Notes: a model not told the origin generated them from the sequence alone. Positions 36,750 through 46,043 are shown, numbered from the stretch's first letter. The stretch: 47,051 nt of DNA from an uncultured Clostridia bacterium (GCA_949948835.1 CATLHF010000003.1:75459-122509); one strand, 5' to 3'. Program-made: numbers and translations.

Positions 36750-37265
36750 ATGGATACAAGAATAGAAGAATCAAAGAAACTTATAGCAGAAAGTTTAATA
36801 TCGTTAATGAAGAAAAAAGAATTTACTTTTATAACTAATAAGGATATTACTGATAATGCGGGTTTATCACATATTACAATTTATCGTCATTTTAACAGTA
36901 AAGATGACATTATTAAGTATTACTTGGATAATATTACAGATAACTTTATAAAAACAAGTAAAATAATATATACTCCAAATAATTTCAAGAGTTATATTGT
37001 TAAGTTATTTACTCATTTAGAAAAGAATAAGGATATTGCTATTTTACTTTATAACGCTGATATGATTCATTATTTAAAAAATGAATTTGATAGAATATTT
37101 TTAGCAAAAGCTAAAAATTCTAATGACATATATTACTATGCTTTTGTTTCTGGAGCATTATATAATCTTTACTATTATTGGATTAAAAATAATTTTAAAG
37201 AAACTCCGCACGAATTAGCAAATATATTTAATGATTTCTATATTTCAAAAGGAGATAGCAATTAG
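36750..37265 (+). CDS. TetR family regulator
   Basis: 171 aa. N-terminal helix-turn-helix (about 5-50: KKLIAESLISLMKKKEFTFI split, ITDNAGLSHITIYRHFNSKDDIIKYY), helical ligand domain afterward. Ligand unknown. Transcribed away from the alpha/beta hydrolase gene, so control of it is likely. The ribosome site is weak (GAGG, 11 bp upstream). Confidence 0.88.
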   Translation: MDTRIEESKKLIAESLISLMKKKEFTFITNKDITDNAGLSHITIYRHFNSKDDIIKYYLDNITDNFIKTSKIIYTPNNFKSYIVKLFTHLEKNKDIAILLYNADMIHYLKNEFDRIFLAKAKNSNDIYYYAFVSGALYNLYYYWIKNNFKETPHELANIFNDFYISKGDSN

Positions 37266-37275
37266 ACTATCTCCT

Positions 37276-37981
37276 TTACTCCTTTATCAGCTTTTCAAAT
37301 GAATTAGCATTTAATATAGTATTAGATATAAACTCACCTTTATAGAAGTTAGCCCAGTTATTAAATATGCAAGGTGCATTTTTTGCTTTTTCTAATGAAT
37401 CTATTTTTATAAAGTTAATCCTAATATTATTCTCTTTTGCATACTCTGTTAGCTCATTTACTTCATATTCTACATAAGGGCATTCAGGACTATAATAAAT
37501 CGTAAAGTCTTGATTATCTATTTTCATAAGTCTAGCATTATCATTAAATCTAGGAGTTTCACTATTATCAAATTGTAATGCTAATAATTGATAATCTCCT
37601 ATTTCATCAACAACTTTAAATCCATAATGCTCAAAGAATTTCTTTTCTCCAATAAATGGTTTTTTCTTTTGAATCATTTATTGCATATTCTAGTAATTCT
37701 TTAGCAATTCCTTTTCCTTTAAAACTTCCTGCAACCCATAAACAATAAATACATTCATAGTTCTTGCCAGTAATAGGAACCCAAGCAGTTTCTATTGGTT
37801 CATATTCAATAAATATTTTCCCTCTAGCATTTAATTTTCTAAAAATATGTCCATCTTTTAATTTGCTTTTTATCCATTCTTTTTTACTATCAACACCTTC
37901 TTGATGTTTTTTATCTCCTATCGCACAACATATATGTTCTTCATCAATGTTTTCTAAAGTTAAATTTATATATTCATTCAT
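37276..37981 (-). pseudogene. YoaP-like GNAT acetyltransferase, internally disrupted
   Basis: The first part (MNEYINLTLENIDEEHICC, VAGSFKGKGIAKELLEYAINDSKEK) is the N-terminal half of a YoaP-type GNAT; a second frame (KKPFIGEKKFFEHYGFKVVDE ... ECPYVEYEVNEL) is the rest. At about 37680-37690 the frame moves +1 in an A6 run, and the strand expected between DSKEK and KKKPF (about a dozen residues) is missing. A deletion between AAAGAAAAA-like repeats would explain this. No CGG is involved. Probably inactive. Confidence 0.65.
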
Positions 37982-37982
37982 A

Positions 37983-38630
37983 TTATTCGTTTACCTTTCT
38001 TTTTCTAATTGGATGTCTTATAACTGTTTTTAATTTATTTACATCACATCTTCTTGGATCACTTAAATAAATTTCGTGATGAAAACGAGTATCAGTAATA
38101 TCTAGTTCATATCCATTTTCTATTATATAATCGTGCATTAAGCTAATGGTTTTAGGCTCATCATCATAAGAGCCTATGTGCATACATTGAACACAGATTC
38201 CTTCATCATAAGTTAAAAATTCCACTTTTGAAAAATCTAGTTTTTTCTTGTCTGTTGCTTCTTGAATTGCCCAATCAAAATCTTTCTTTGTTACAAAGTC
38301 TGGTAATCTAATAATAGATACAAAGTCCATTTTGTCTTTATTATTATAGTCTATACTATCTTTCATTCCTTCTTGCCACCAAAATCCTTCAAGTGGTGGA
38401 ACAACATATTCAAAATAACCATCTATTTTATGTGTGCCTTTATAACTCATTTTAATAGTAAATGCAATCGCATATAAAAGTCCTATTGTTTGTTTATATT
38501 CTCCATTTTCATCATTAGGATTTCCTTTTCCTCTAACTGCAATATAATTCATTTTGGGAATCTTTATAATGCTTGGTTTATTCTTTGGCATATAAAATTC
38601 CTTATATTCTTTTTTATAATCAAAAGCCAT
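37983..38630 (-). CDS. GyrI-like small-molecule-binding domain protein
   Basis: 215 aa. Begins MAFDYKKEYKEFYMPKNKPS, then IIKIPKMNYIAVRGKGNPND and LLYAIAFTIKMSYK; later EGICVQCMHIGSYDDEPKTI and HHEIYLSDPRR. This is the GyrI-like/SbmC-related fold that binds or hydrolyses small compounds. A TGACA-N6-TGTCA site in its promoter suggests control by the neighbouring WYL regulator. Confidence 0.85.
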   Translation of the reverse strand: MAFDYKKEYKEFYMPKNKPSIIKIPKMNYIAVRGKGNPNDENGEYKQTIGLLYAIAFTIKMSYKGTHKIDGYFEYVVPPLEGFWWQEGMKDSIDYNNKDKMDFVSIIRLPDFVTKKDFDWAIQEATDKKKLDFSKVEFLTYDEGICVQCMHIGSYDDEPKTISLMHDYIIENGYELDITDTRFHHEIYLSDPRRCDVNKLKTVIRHPIRKRKVNE

Positions 38631-38724
38631 TTTATTTTTTCCTTTCTACTCATCTAATGCAATATAAATATGAATTATTTCATAATATATCTACCTATTG
38701 ACTAGAAGTATATATTATATAACT

Positions 38725-38740
38725 TGACAACTGTGTGTCA
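38725..38740. promoter_or_regulatory. TGACA-N6-TGTCA operator copy 1
   Basis: TGACA (38725-38729), six bases, TGTCA (38736-38740), upstream of the GyrI-like gene and directly beyond the WYL gene's stop. Same half-sites and spacing as copy 2. Confidence 0.6.
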
Positions 38741-38742
38741 TA

Positions 38743-39636
38743 TTATAAATAATTTTTTAAAGTTTTTTCTAATTTATCTCTTATCATATTTTTTACCATA
38801 TTTGGTGCTATAACTTTTATATGTTCTCCGAAAGATAAAATATAGCCATATACCCATTCATTCTCTGGATATTCTACTTTTACAATAAAGTTTCCATTTT
38901 CCCTTTTGGCTATTTCGCTATTTTCAAATTCATCATATACTCTATAAGCCATTTCTTTACTTATTTCTAATTCAAGTAATATGTTATTAAAATTATATTT
39001 TTCTTCTTTTTGCTCTTTTGGTAGTTCTCTTTCAAAATGTTCTTGTAAGATATTAACTTCTTTTATTCTAGCAATTTTGAATATTCTGTAATCTTGTTTT
39101 AATTTGCAATAGCTTACTAAATACCATGATTTATCTTTAAACCATATTTGTAATGGTTCTACAATTCTCTTACTTTCTTCTCCATTAGAATTATAATAAG
39201 TAAACTGTACTAGCTGCTTATTTAAAATTGCAGATTTAATAATGTCAAATTGTTTTTCTTGTATATTATTCCAATTAGAAAAATCAATTTTAATCCAATC
39301 ATTTACTTTTTTATTAAATAATATACTTAACTTCTCCAAAACATCTTTTTCTTCTTGCCCTTTTACTTTTTTCATTCCTTGCAATGCAAACAAAATCTGA
39401 TTTTGTTCTTCTTCAGAAAGTATTGTTTTATTTAGTACATATTCATCTAGAATTCCTATACCTCCATCTTTTCCCTTACTTGCATAAATTGGTATGTTCG
39501 CACCACTTAACACTTCTATATCTCTATATATAGTTCTAGTTGATACTTCAAATTTATTTGCTAGTTCTTTTGCTGTAACTTTTTTCTTTTGCATTAATAT
39601 ATACACTATTTCAAATAATCTATTATTTACTTGCAT
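38743..39636 (-). CDS. YafY-like regulator (HTH_11 and WYL domain)
   Basis: 297 aa. DeoR-like HTH_11 at 3-58 (LFEIVYILMQKKKVTAKELA, STRTIYRDIEVL), WYL domain at about 135-215 (PLQIWFKDKSWYLVSYCKL), WCX-like end. WYL regulators sense nucleotide or other ligands. The start at 39636 has AGGAGGGG upstream; a TTG at 39651 is less likely. Likely binds the TGACA-N6-TGTCA palindromes in its own promoter and the GyrI promoter. Confidence 0.9.
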   Translation of the reverse strand: MQVNNRLFEIVYILMQKKKVTAKELANKFEVSTRTIYRDIEVLSGANIPIYASKGKDGGIGILDEYVLNKTILSEEEQNQILFALQGMKKVKGQEEKDVLEKLSILFNKKVNDWIKIDFSNWNNIQEKQFDIIKSAILNKQLVQFTYYNSNGEESKRIVEPLQIWFKDKSWYLVSYCKLKQDYRIFKIARIKEVNILQEHFERELPKEQKEEKYNFNNILLELEISKEMAYRVYDEFENSEIAKRENGNFIVKVEYPENEWVYGYILSFGEHIKVIAPNMVKNMIRDKLEKTLKNYL

Positions 39637-39670
39637 ATTCCCCTCCTGCAAGTATTATATCATATAAATA

Positions 39671-39686
39671 TGACATTCGTCTGTCA
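39671..39686. promoter_or_regulatory. TGACA-N6-TGTCA operator copy 2
   Basis: TGACA (39671-39675), six bases, TGTCA (39682-39686), about 35 bp upstream of the WYL gene start, extended symmetrically by TA on both sides. Confidence 0.6.
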
Positions 39687-39695
39687 TATTTATAA

Positions 39696-39734
39696 AAAAT
39701 GAGCAGATAATTTAACCTATTATCTGCTCATTTT
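39696..39734 (-). terminator. Terminator of the GNAT gene at 39.75 kb
   Basis: Sixteen-base-pair perfect stem (39696-39711 with 39719-39734; core GAGCAGATAAT) with a 7-nt loop and T tracts. Confidence 0.75.
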
Positions 39735-39749
39735 ATTGTGATTTATCTT

Positions 39750-40172
39750 TTACTTATTCCAAGTCATAGTATATTCTACTTCATTTGTATTTTCTTCTAT
39801 ACTTTCACTTGTAATCGCAAAACCATTTTTCTTATAAAAATTTATTGCATTTATATTTTTCTTATATACACTTAAAGTTAGATTATTTCTATTTTCTTTT
39901 ACTCTATTTAATAAAGATGTTCCTATTCCATTGCATTGATTATTTGTATCGACAAAAATTCCTTCAATATAATTCTCATTTATTCCTATAAATCCTACAA
40001 TATTTTCTTTAAAAATATAAACATATATTTCTGCATTTGGTAGAATTTCTTTTACATAGTTATAATTGTTTTCCCAATATTCTTTTGATATGAATTTGTG
40101 AGCTTTTATATTTTCCTTTTCCCATATTCTCATCACATCATTTATATCATTTTTTTCAAATTTTCTTATCAT
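39750..40172 (-). CDS. GNAT family N-acetyltransferase
   Basis: 140 aa. EGIFVDTNNQCNGIGTSLLNRVKE is motif A with the Q-C-N-G-I-G-T acetyl-CoA loop; AINFYKKNGFAITSE is motif B. Small single-domain enzyme, substrate unknown. First gene after the WYL locus in a run of minus-strand genes whose gaps carry a similar AAATTACA motif. Confidence 0.9.
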   Translation of the reverse strand: MIRKFEKNDINDVMRIWEKENIKAHKFISKEYWENNYNYVKEILPNAEIYVYIFKENIVGFIGINENYIEGIFVDTNNQCNGIGTSLLNRVKENRNNLTLSVYKKNINAINFYKKNGFAITSESIEENTNEVEYTMTWNK

Positions 40173-40200
40173 CTATTTCTCCTATGAATGTAATTTGTAG

Positions 40201-40713
40201 CTATATTCCAAATTCTTTTGCATATTCTACTATACCAATTATTTCTTTATCTGTATTATTCAATTTTATTGCCATAAAGTTTTCATTCGGTACTTCAAAT
40301 GGTGCTTTTATTCCATAATTTATTGCTGGAGAATATCCACTTTTAGAATAATAAGTTTCACTACCCAAAACTATAGAATAATGATAGCCTAATTCTTTTG
40401 CTATTTGATGTCCTTTTTCTATTAACTTTTTACCTATTCCTTGTTTCTGATATTTTGGTAATATTCCAAGTGGTGCTAATGCTAATTCTTCATATTCTCC
40501 TATTTTAATTTTTGTAAATAATATATAGCCAACTATTTTATTATCTTCAACAGCTACTAATGATAAGTCTGTAATAAAATTATCACTTTTTCTTAATGCT
40601 ACTACTAAATCGTGTTCATTTCCATCACTATGTTCTGCTGTTTCAAAAGCTGTTTTTATTACATCGTATACTTCATCATAATCGCTTTTTGTTTCTTTTC
40701 TTATTTCTAACAT
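40201..40713 (-). CDS. GNAT family N-acetyltransferase
   Basis: 170 aa. Motif A ALAPLGILPKYQKQGIGKKLIEKG, with Q-K-Q-G-I-G-K as the CoA loop; YYSKSGYSPAINYGI and PFEVPNENFMAIKL are typical of the YhbS-like group. Substrate unknown. AGGAG lies upstream of the ATG. Divergent in sequence from the 140-aa GNAT just downstream, so not a recent duplicate. Confidence 0.92.
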   Translation of the reverse strand: MLEIRKETKSDYDEVYDVIKTAFETAEHSDGNEHDLVVALRKSDNFITDLSLVAVEDNKIVGYILFTKIKIGEYEELALAPLGILPKYQKQGIGKKLIEKGHQIAKELGYHYSIVLGSETYYSKSGYSPAINYGIKAPFEVPNENFMAIKLNNTDKEIIGIVEYAKEFGI

Positions 40714-40743
40714 TTCTATTTCTCCTATGAATTGTAATTTATG

Positions 40744-41397
40744 TTACAAATATTTCTTTATAATTTCATATAATTTTTCACTATGAATTATATAACTTCC
40801 ATGATTTTCGTTTGGAATAATCTCCAGAACACCATTTTTTATATTATCTGCTATAAGTTTTGAATGTTCATATTTTACAATATCTTTTTCCCCAGCTAAA
40901 ACAACTGTTGGTATATTAATATTCGTTAATTGATTCTTTGTTATATTAGGTTCATGAATCATTATTTTAAATAATTTATTTCTTGTAAAAAAGTATGTGA
41001 TTTTTATGAAAATCAACATTGTTTTTGATAATACATTTGGATTTAAATTTGCTCCACTAATTATAAGTTTTGAAAGTAATTCTGGTTCTTTAATAGCAAT
41101 TAGCAAACCAATTATTCCTCCATCACTAAATCCATATAAAATTGGCTTTTGAATATTCAATAATTTAATGAATTCTATAACATCATTAGCCATTAATTCA
41201 TAAGAAATGTTTTTTACTTTTTCACTTTTTCCATGACATCTACTATCAATAGCATATACTTTATAATTGTTTTGTAAATTCTTTATTAATTTATCAAATA
41301 TATCGAGTGATTCGCTATTACCATGCAATAATATTATTGGTTTTCCACTTCCATATTCCTCATAATTAAGATTTACATTATTAACTCTTATATTCAT
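40744..41397 (-). CDS. Cytoplasmic alpha/beta hydrolase
   Basis: 217 aa, no signal. PIILLHGNSESLDIFDKLI (HG oxyanion block), AIDSRCHGKSE, nucleophile Ser in LYGFSDGGIIGLL, acid in VVLAGEKDIV, His in NENHGSYI. Typical of small esterase/thioesterase-like hydrolases of the MhpC type. Substrate unknown. It lacks much of the cap domain (about 50 residues shorter than most). Confidence 0.88.
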   Translation of the reverse strand: MNIRVNNVNLNYEEYGSGKPIILLHGNSESLDIFDKLIKNLQNNYKVYAIDSRCHGKSEKVKNISYELMANDVIEFIKLLNIQKPILYGFSDGGIIGLLIAIKEPELLSKLIISGANLNPNVLSKTMLIFIKITYFFTRNKLFKIMIHEPNITKNQLTNINIPTVVLAGEKDIVKYEHSKLIADNIKNGVLEIIPNENHGSYIIHSEKLYEIIKKYL

Positions 41398-41427
41398 AAA
41401 TACCCCATTTCAAATTGTAATTTTTTA

Positions 41428-41898
41428 CTAACTTAATGATTTTATAAATTTATCAATATTTTCATTTAAGATTTTTATTTCTTTATCTTTTTCTATGTTT
41501 TTGCTTACCATCTTTGTAATAAATTTATCGAATCCTTTTTGTTTTTGTATATCCATTTCTCCTCCAAAAGTATCATAAATAATAGCAGTATCTAATAAAT
41601 CTTTTGGAATATTTTGTTCATAATAACTTTTCCAATTTTCATTAAAACCACAACAAATAAAATATGCTACCTTTTTTAATTTTAGATTTTCAATATTACT
41701 AATCAAAAACTTTCTTATTTTTTTGTCTATCATTCCCATTCTAATTGGAGTACCAATAATAATTAAATCATATTCATTTATATCTTCATTTTGATTTAAT
41801 ATATTTACTATTTTAGAGTCTTTCAACTGCCTATTTATTTCTTTAGCACATTTTTCTGTTGTTCCTGTTTTACTAGCATAAATTATTAAGGTTTTCAA
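41428..41898 (-). CDS. Flavodoxin domain protein
   Basis: 156 aa. N-terminal FMN loop YASKTGTTEKCA, then YDLIIIGTPIRMGMIDKKIRKF split around the loop, and FICCGFNENWKSYYEQN, as in Flavodoxin_5/protoporphyrinogen-oxidase-like proteins. The start is a TTG (41898) with GGAGG 7 bp upstream; the nearby ATG at 41903 is out of frame and stops at once. Redox partner unknown. Confidence 0.88.
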   Translation of the reverse strand: MKTLIIYASKTGTTEKCAKEINRQLKDSKIVNILNQNEDINEYDLIIIGTPIRMGMIDKKIRKFLISNIENLKLKKVAYFICCGFNENWKSYYEQNIPKDLLDTAIIYDTFGGEMDIQKQKGFDKFITKMVSKNIEKDKEIKILNENIDKFIKSLS

Positions 41899-41942
41899 AT
41901 CATTTCCTCCTACTCGGCAATTTGTAATTTTATAGTTACCTA

Positions 41943-42323
41943 TTATTTTTTCATAATTGTATTCAGACCATTTATAAATTCTTTTCTTCTCACAATGGTT
42001 GCAATTATAACAAACAAAGAATATATTAAATTTCCTATAAATGGTTGTGTATTAAATTCTGTTGTAAAAGAAGCACTAATGCAAAAGAATACAATAGCCA
42101 ATGCTAATATTATCCAATTTGAATTTTTTATCCTATTTATATACAAATAACCTAATGGTATATATATAATACCTACTAATAATTTTATAATATAATCTGG
42201 AATATTGGGTACACCAAATATCATATTGAGTCCACTACCATTAAATATCAATGACAACAATACAATAATTCCTCCAAATATATAAAATCCTCCTATGAAT
42301 GTTACTATTTTTGATTCTTTCAT
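41943..42323 (-). CDS. Small four-helix membrane protein, 126 aa
   Basis: Not recognised. Four hydrophobic segments (FIGGFYIFGGIIVLLSLIF; LLVGIIYIPLGYLYI; WIILALAIVFFCISASF; IYSLFVIIATIV) and a basic C-terminus (RRKEFINGLNTIMKK). GGGAGG precedes the ATG. It lies between flavodoxin and zinc-ribbon genes. Confidence 0.65.
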   Translation of the reverse strand: MKESKIVTFIGGFYIFGGIIVLLSLIFNGSGLNMIFGVPNIPDYIIKLLVGIIYIPLGYLYINRIKNSNWIILALAIVFFCISASFTTEFNTQPFIGNLIYSLFVIIATIVRRKEFINGLNTIMKK

Positions 42324-42465
42324 AAAATTTCATCCTCCCTACAAATTACTATTTGTCCGTTACTATATTATCATATATAATCATCTCCATAGTTTGTTAT
42401 TTAATTAGCTTAGCAGATGATTTTAATTTTAATATAACATTTGAAATGAATTCTCTTTTATTTTT

Positions 42466-42822
42466 CTATTTTACTTTTTTATAAATACTTTCACAAGATT
42501 TGCAAGTAATTTTCATTTCATAACTATCTACTTTTTTATCTAATATAGTAATTAGAGGTTCACTATCTTTTGGACAACATAGCCTATTTTTTATAGTAAC
42601 TAATTCCTCATTACACTCTTGACCTTCCTTGCTATCTTCAAAATCTAATATTGCACTTCCTTGATTTCCACAGTTACACCTATATTTTAGCTCTAACCTA
42701 TCATAAGTCGAATAACATAAATACCCTATATTTTCATTACATTTATCACAATACATCCATCCACCATAATTGGTTGCTAATCTTGTATTTATTAATTCTT
42801 TGTTTTTTAATATTCTTGCCAT
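42466..42822 (-). CDS. Zinc-ribbon-like hypothetical protein, 118 aa
   Basis: Three cysteine clusters (CDKCNENIGYLCY; YRCNCGNQG; LCCPKDSEP with CKSCESIY), probably one or two zinc-ribbon folds. No known family recognised. GAAGGAG lies before the ATG. Upstream of the 126-aa membrane gene and directly downstream of copA, so a metal-related role is possible but unproven. Confidence 0.6.
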   Translation of the reverse strand: MARILKNKELINTRLATNYGGWMYCDKCNENIGYLCYSTYDRLELKYRCNCGNQGSAILDFEDSKEGQECNEELVTIKNRLCCPKDSEPLITILDKKVDSYEMKITCKSCESIYKKVK

Positions 42823-42854
42823 AAATTTTCTCCTTCAAAATCGCAATTTATTAT

Positions 42855-45063
42855 TTAAAACTTAATTCTTCTTAGCCTTAATGCATTCAATATAACAGTT
42901 AAACTACTAAATACCATAGCTAAACTTGCCCACATAGGGTTTATTGATATACCAATTGGTTTTAAAATTCCTATTGCAATAGGAATCATCAAGGCATTAT
43001 AGAAAAATGCCCAAAACAAATTTTGTTTTACATTCTTAATGGTTTTTTCGCTTATATTGATTAATCTTAAAATCGATTCCAAATCGTTTTTCGTTAAAAT
43101 TACATCTGATGAATCCATCGCAATATCTGTTCCGCTTTTTACGCTTACTCCAATATCTGCATTTGCAAGAGCAGGGCTATCATTTATGCCATCTCCACAC
43201 ATCATCACATGTTTATTTTCCGATTTTAATTTTTTAATTATTTCTGCTTTTTCTTTTGGAAGAACATTTGCAATTACTTTTGTAATACCTAGTTCATTTC
43301 CTATCTTTTCTGCCGTTTGTTTGTTATCTCCTGTAAGCATAATTGTTTCTATTTCTTTTTTCTTTAGGTTTTCAATTACTTGTTTTGCATTTTCTCTAAT
43401 AATATCATTTACCCCAATAAGAGCAATTATTTGGTGGTCTTTTATGACATATACTATGCTATTTCCTTGTATTGCAAGACTTTTTTCATCTTCTATATGT
43501 TCATTTTCAACATCATACTTCGATACAATTTTACTATTACCTAGTACTATTTTTTGTTCTTTAATTTCTCCAACAATTCCAAATCCAGATATATCTTCAA
43601 AATTATCCACTTGTAATTTTGTAATTTTATTTTCTTCCATATAATCTGCAAATGCTTTTCCTATTGGATGTGTAGATTTTAACTCAACACTTCCCGCAAG
43701 TTGTAAAACTTCATCGTCCTTTAGTTCACTATAATTATATAACTTAGAAATTTTTAACTTTCCATATGTTAATGTTCCTGTTTTATCAAAAACAATCGTA
43801 TTTGTTTTTGAAGCAGTTTCTAATATTTCACTTTTCTTTACCAAAATTCCATTACTTGCACATAGACCTTCGCTTATTACAATTGCAAGTGGTGTTGCTA
43901 ATCCCAAACTACATGGACAGGCAACAACAAGTATTGTAACAAAAGTAATGATTGCACTTCCTATTGTGTAACCTAATACCAAATATGCTATAAATGTGAT
44001 AATAGCTACTACTATAACAATTGGCACAAAGTAACCAGATATGGTATCTGCTACTTTTGCAATTGGTGCTTTTGTATTACTTGCCTCAATTACAAGTTTT
44101 ACTATTTCAGAAACGGTTGATTCTTTTCCTATTCTTTCTGCTTTATATTTTATAAACCCATCATAATTTAAGCTACCTGCAACCACTTTGTCTCCTACTG
44201 TTTTAGATGCTGGCTTACTTTCTCCTGTGATAAATGATTCATCTAAATGTGCTTTTCCGTTCTATAATTTCTCCATCTACTGCAATTTTTTCTCCAGGCC
44301 TTGCAATCACTATCGTTCCTTTTTTTATTTCATCTAATGTAACAATTTTTTCTTTTCCATCAATCTCAATTGTTGCTTGGTTTGGCGTTATTTCAACTAA
44401 CTTCTGTATTGCTTCTTTCGTTTTATCTTTACTAATTCCATCTAAGTATCTTCCTAATTTTATAAAATAAATTACAATCGCTGATGATTCAAAATATAAG
44501 TCCATTGTATAGTTGTGATTACCGTTTAATATCATATACATACCATATAAACTATATAAAAAGCTACTAACAACCCCTATCATAACCAATGTATCCATAT
44601 TGGGAATTCTGTGAATTAAATTCTTATACCCATTTTTTAAAATATCGAACCCATATATTAAAAATAATATTGTTAGTATTAATAATGTAACAGTATATAT
44701 CATTGGATTATCATGTGGATTTAAAATATTAGGTATTGGTAAGTTTAACATATGTCCCATTGAAATATACATCAAAACAATCGCTAATATTGTAAATACA
44801 ATAAATTCAATTTTCTCTTTTTTACTTTGTTTTTGTATTTTGAATTCTTTAAATACCCCTAAGCTTACAAATCCTGCTTGTTTTACATACTTTTCTAGTT
44901 TTTCTTGATCTAATATGTTTTCATCATAGTCGATAGTAGCATTTGCCATTACAAGATTAACAGAAGCATTAATAACACCATTTTGTTTATTTAAATATTT
45001 TTCAAGCCCGTTCGAACAAGCACTACATGTCATTCCATCAATTGACAAAATTATTTTTTTCAT
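42855..45063 (-). CDS. copA: Copper-exporting P-type ATPase CopA, +1 frameshift at CGG
   Basis: Restored length 735 aa. N-terminal heavy-metal domain (GMTCSAC), eight membrane helices, actuator, metal-site CPC in VVACPCSLG, phosphorylation Asp in FDKTGTLT, HP locus STHPIGKAF, hinge GDGINDSPAL. The zero frame reads CGG at 44259-44257 after DGEIIE and stops six codons later. Skipping the C gives DGEIIE-G-KAHLDESFITGES, the conserved actuator region. Both parts match the family without gaps. Follows copZ by 2 bp. Confidence 0.95.
44256..44259 (-). other. CGG +1 shift site 5 (copA, Gly269)
   Basis: Context GAA-C-GGA-AAA; restores IEGKAHLDES just before the TGES motif. Confidence 0.8.
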
Positions 45064-45065
45064 AA

Positions 45066-45275
45066 TTAATCTTCCTTTACTTCAAATCCAATATCTTCAA
45101 TTTTTTCTTTCATAATACTTTTAGATACTTCTGCTTTTGCAGTAACTGTAACTATTCCTTTTGTATGGTCTGCAACCACATTTTCTACTCCTTCTAATGT
45201 TTTTAGAGCATTTTGAACCCTATTTTCACATCCTCCACAAACCATTCCTTCTACTTTTATTATTGTTTCTTTCAT
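45066..45275 (-). CDS. copZ: Copper chaperone CopZ-like (heavy-metal-associated domain)
   Basis: 69 aa. Single HMA fold with metal site GMVCGGC (Cys13 and Cys16), then VQNALKTLEGVENVVADH. Likely delivers Cu(I) to CopA, encoded 2 bp downstream. Strong ribosome site (AAGGAAG) upstream. No CsoR or CopY gene is visible here; the XRE gene upstream is separated by a strong terminator. Confidence 0.93.
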   Translation of the reverse strand: MKETIIKVEGMVCGGCENRVQNALKTLEGVENVVADHTKGIVTVTAKAEVSKSIMKEKIEDIGFEVKED

Positions 45276-45328
45276 ATTAATAACTTCCTTTCTTTTTTAT
45301 ATTATTTCCTTAGCAGAAATTGTATCAT

Positions 45329-45365
45329 AAAAGCAGATAATTAGCAATGCTAATTATCTGCTTTT
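45329..45365 (-). terminator. Strong terminator between the XRE gene and copZ
   Basis: Perfect 17-bp stem (45329-45345 with 45349-45365; core AGCAGATAATTAGC) with a 3-nt loop. Its left arm is repeated at 46.1 kb. Confidence 0.75.
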
Positions 45366-45380
45366 GTAAGCTGTTTTGGC

Positions 45381-45989
45381 CTATTTACTTAACACTTTTT
45401 TATTCCAACTTTTTTTGCTACATTGTGGACATTTCATATATCTTGTTCTTCCGTTATGCATTGCAAAAAATACGCTTTTATAGGTTGGAATATACTTAAA
45501 ATGACATTTTGCACATTCATAATATCCTGCTGATTGTTCAATTTTTAAGCAATTTACTATTCCAACTATAAACACAACACTTCCAAAAATGATAAGTAAA
45601 ATTCTCACAATTGGTGCCATTTGTATAAATACTGCCACGAATATTAACACTAAAAATGTTATTGATGATATATACCCAATCACCCACTCTAATTTTAGCA
45701 TTTTTTTATCTGCATCTTCCTTTTGTTTCTTCATTTCTAACAAATTTTCTTCTGCTTTTTTATCATAATTATTCACTTCAATTACCTCCCCACTTAATAA
45801 TTCATTTACGCTAATACCAAGTTCGTTGCATAATTCAAGCATGATAGAAGAATCTGGCATACCTTTTCCAGTTTCCCATTTCGATATTGCTCTATCGGTA
45901 ATGTCTAATTTTTCTGCAAGCTCTGCTTGTGTCATATTTTTATTCTTTCTACATTGAGCAATAAACTTACCTATTTTTACTTGATTCAT
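45381..45989 (-). CDS. XRE regulator with two membrane helices and a C-terminal zinc ribbon
   Basis: 202 aa. HTH at 4-60 (AQCRKNKNMTQAELAEKLDI, DRAISKWETGKGMPD), coiled linker (EENLLEMKKQKEDADKKM), two membrane helices (about 103-147), then CAKCHFKY ... CPQCSKKSW, a four-Cys metal site. A membrane-tethered transcription factor is inferred. AAAGGAGG lies before the ATG. Related in architecture to the XRE protein at 33 kb, but with zinc-binding in place of DUF4825. Confidence 0.85.
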   Translation of the reverse strand: MNQVKIGKFIAQCRKNKNMTQAELAEKLDITDRAISKWETGKGMPDSSIMLELCNELGISVNELLSGEVIEVNNYDKKAEENLLEMKKQKEDADKKMLKLEWVIGYISSITFLVLIFVAVFIQMAPIVRILLIIFGSVVFIVGIVNCLKIEQSAGYYECAKCHFKYIPTYKSVFFAMHNGRTRYMKCPQCSKKSWNKKVLSK

Positions 45990-46043
45990 AATTTACCTCC
46001 TTTACTATTATTGTAAAATCCTTATATAGAAAAGTAAACATAC

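Noticed and set aside
40172..42850. Integron cassette array
   Set aside because: No tyrosine integrase and no long attC-like hairpins; the shared motif is only about 11 bp.
43039..43644. 201-aa plus-strand frame opposite copA
   Set aside because: Shadow of copA in the reverse strand, with no start signals and biased composition.
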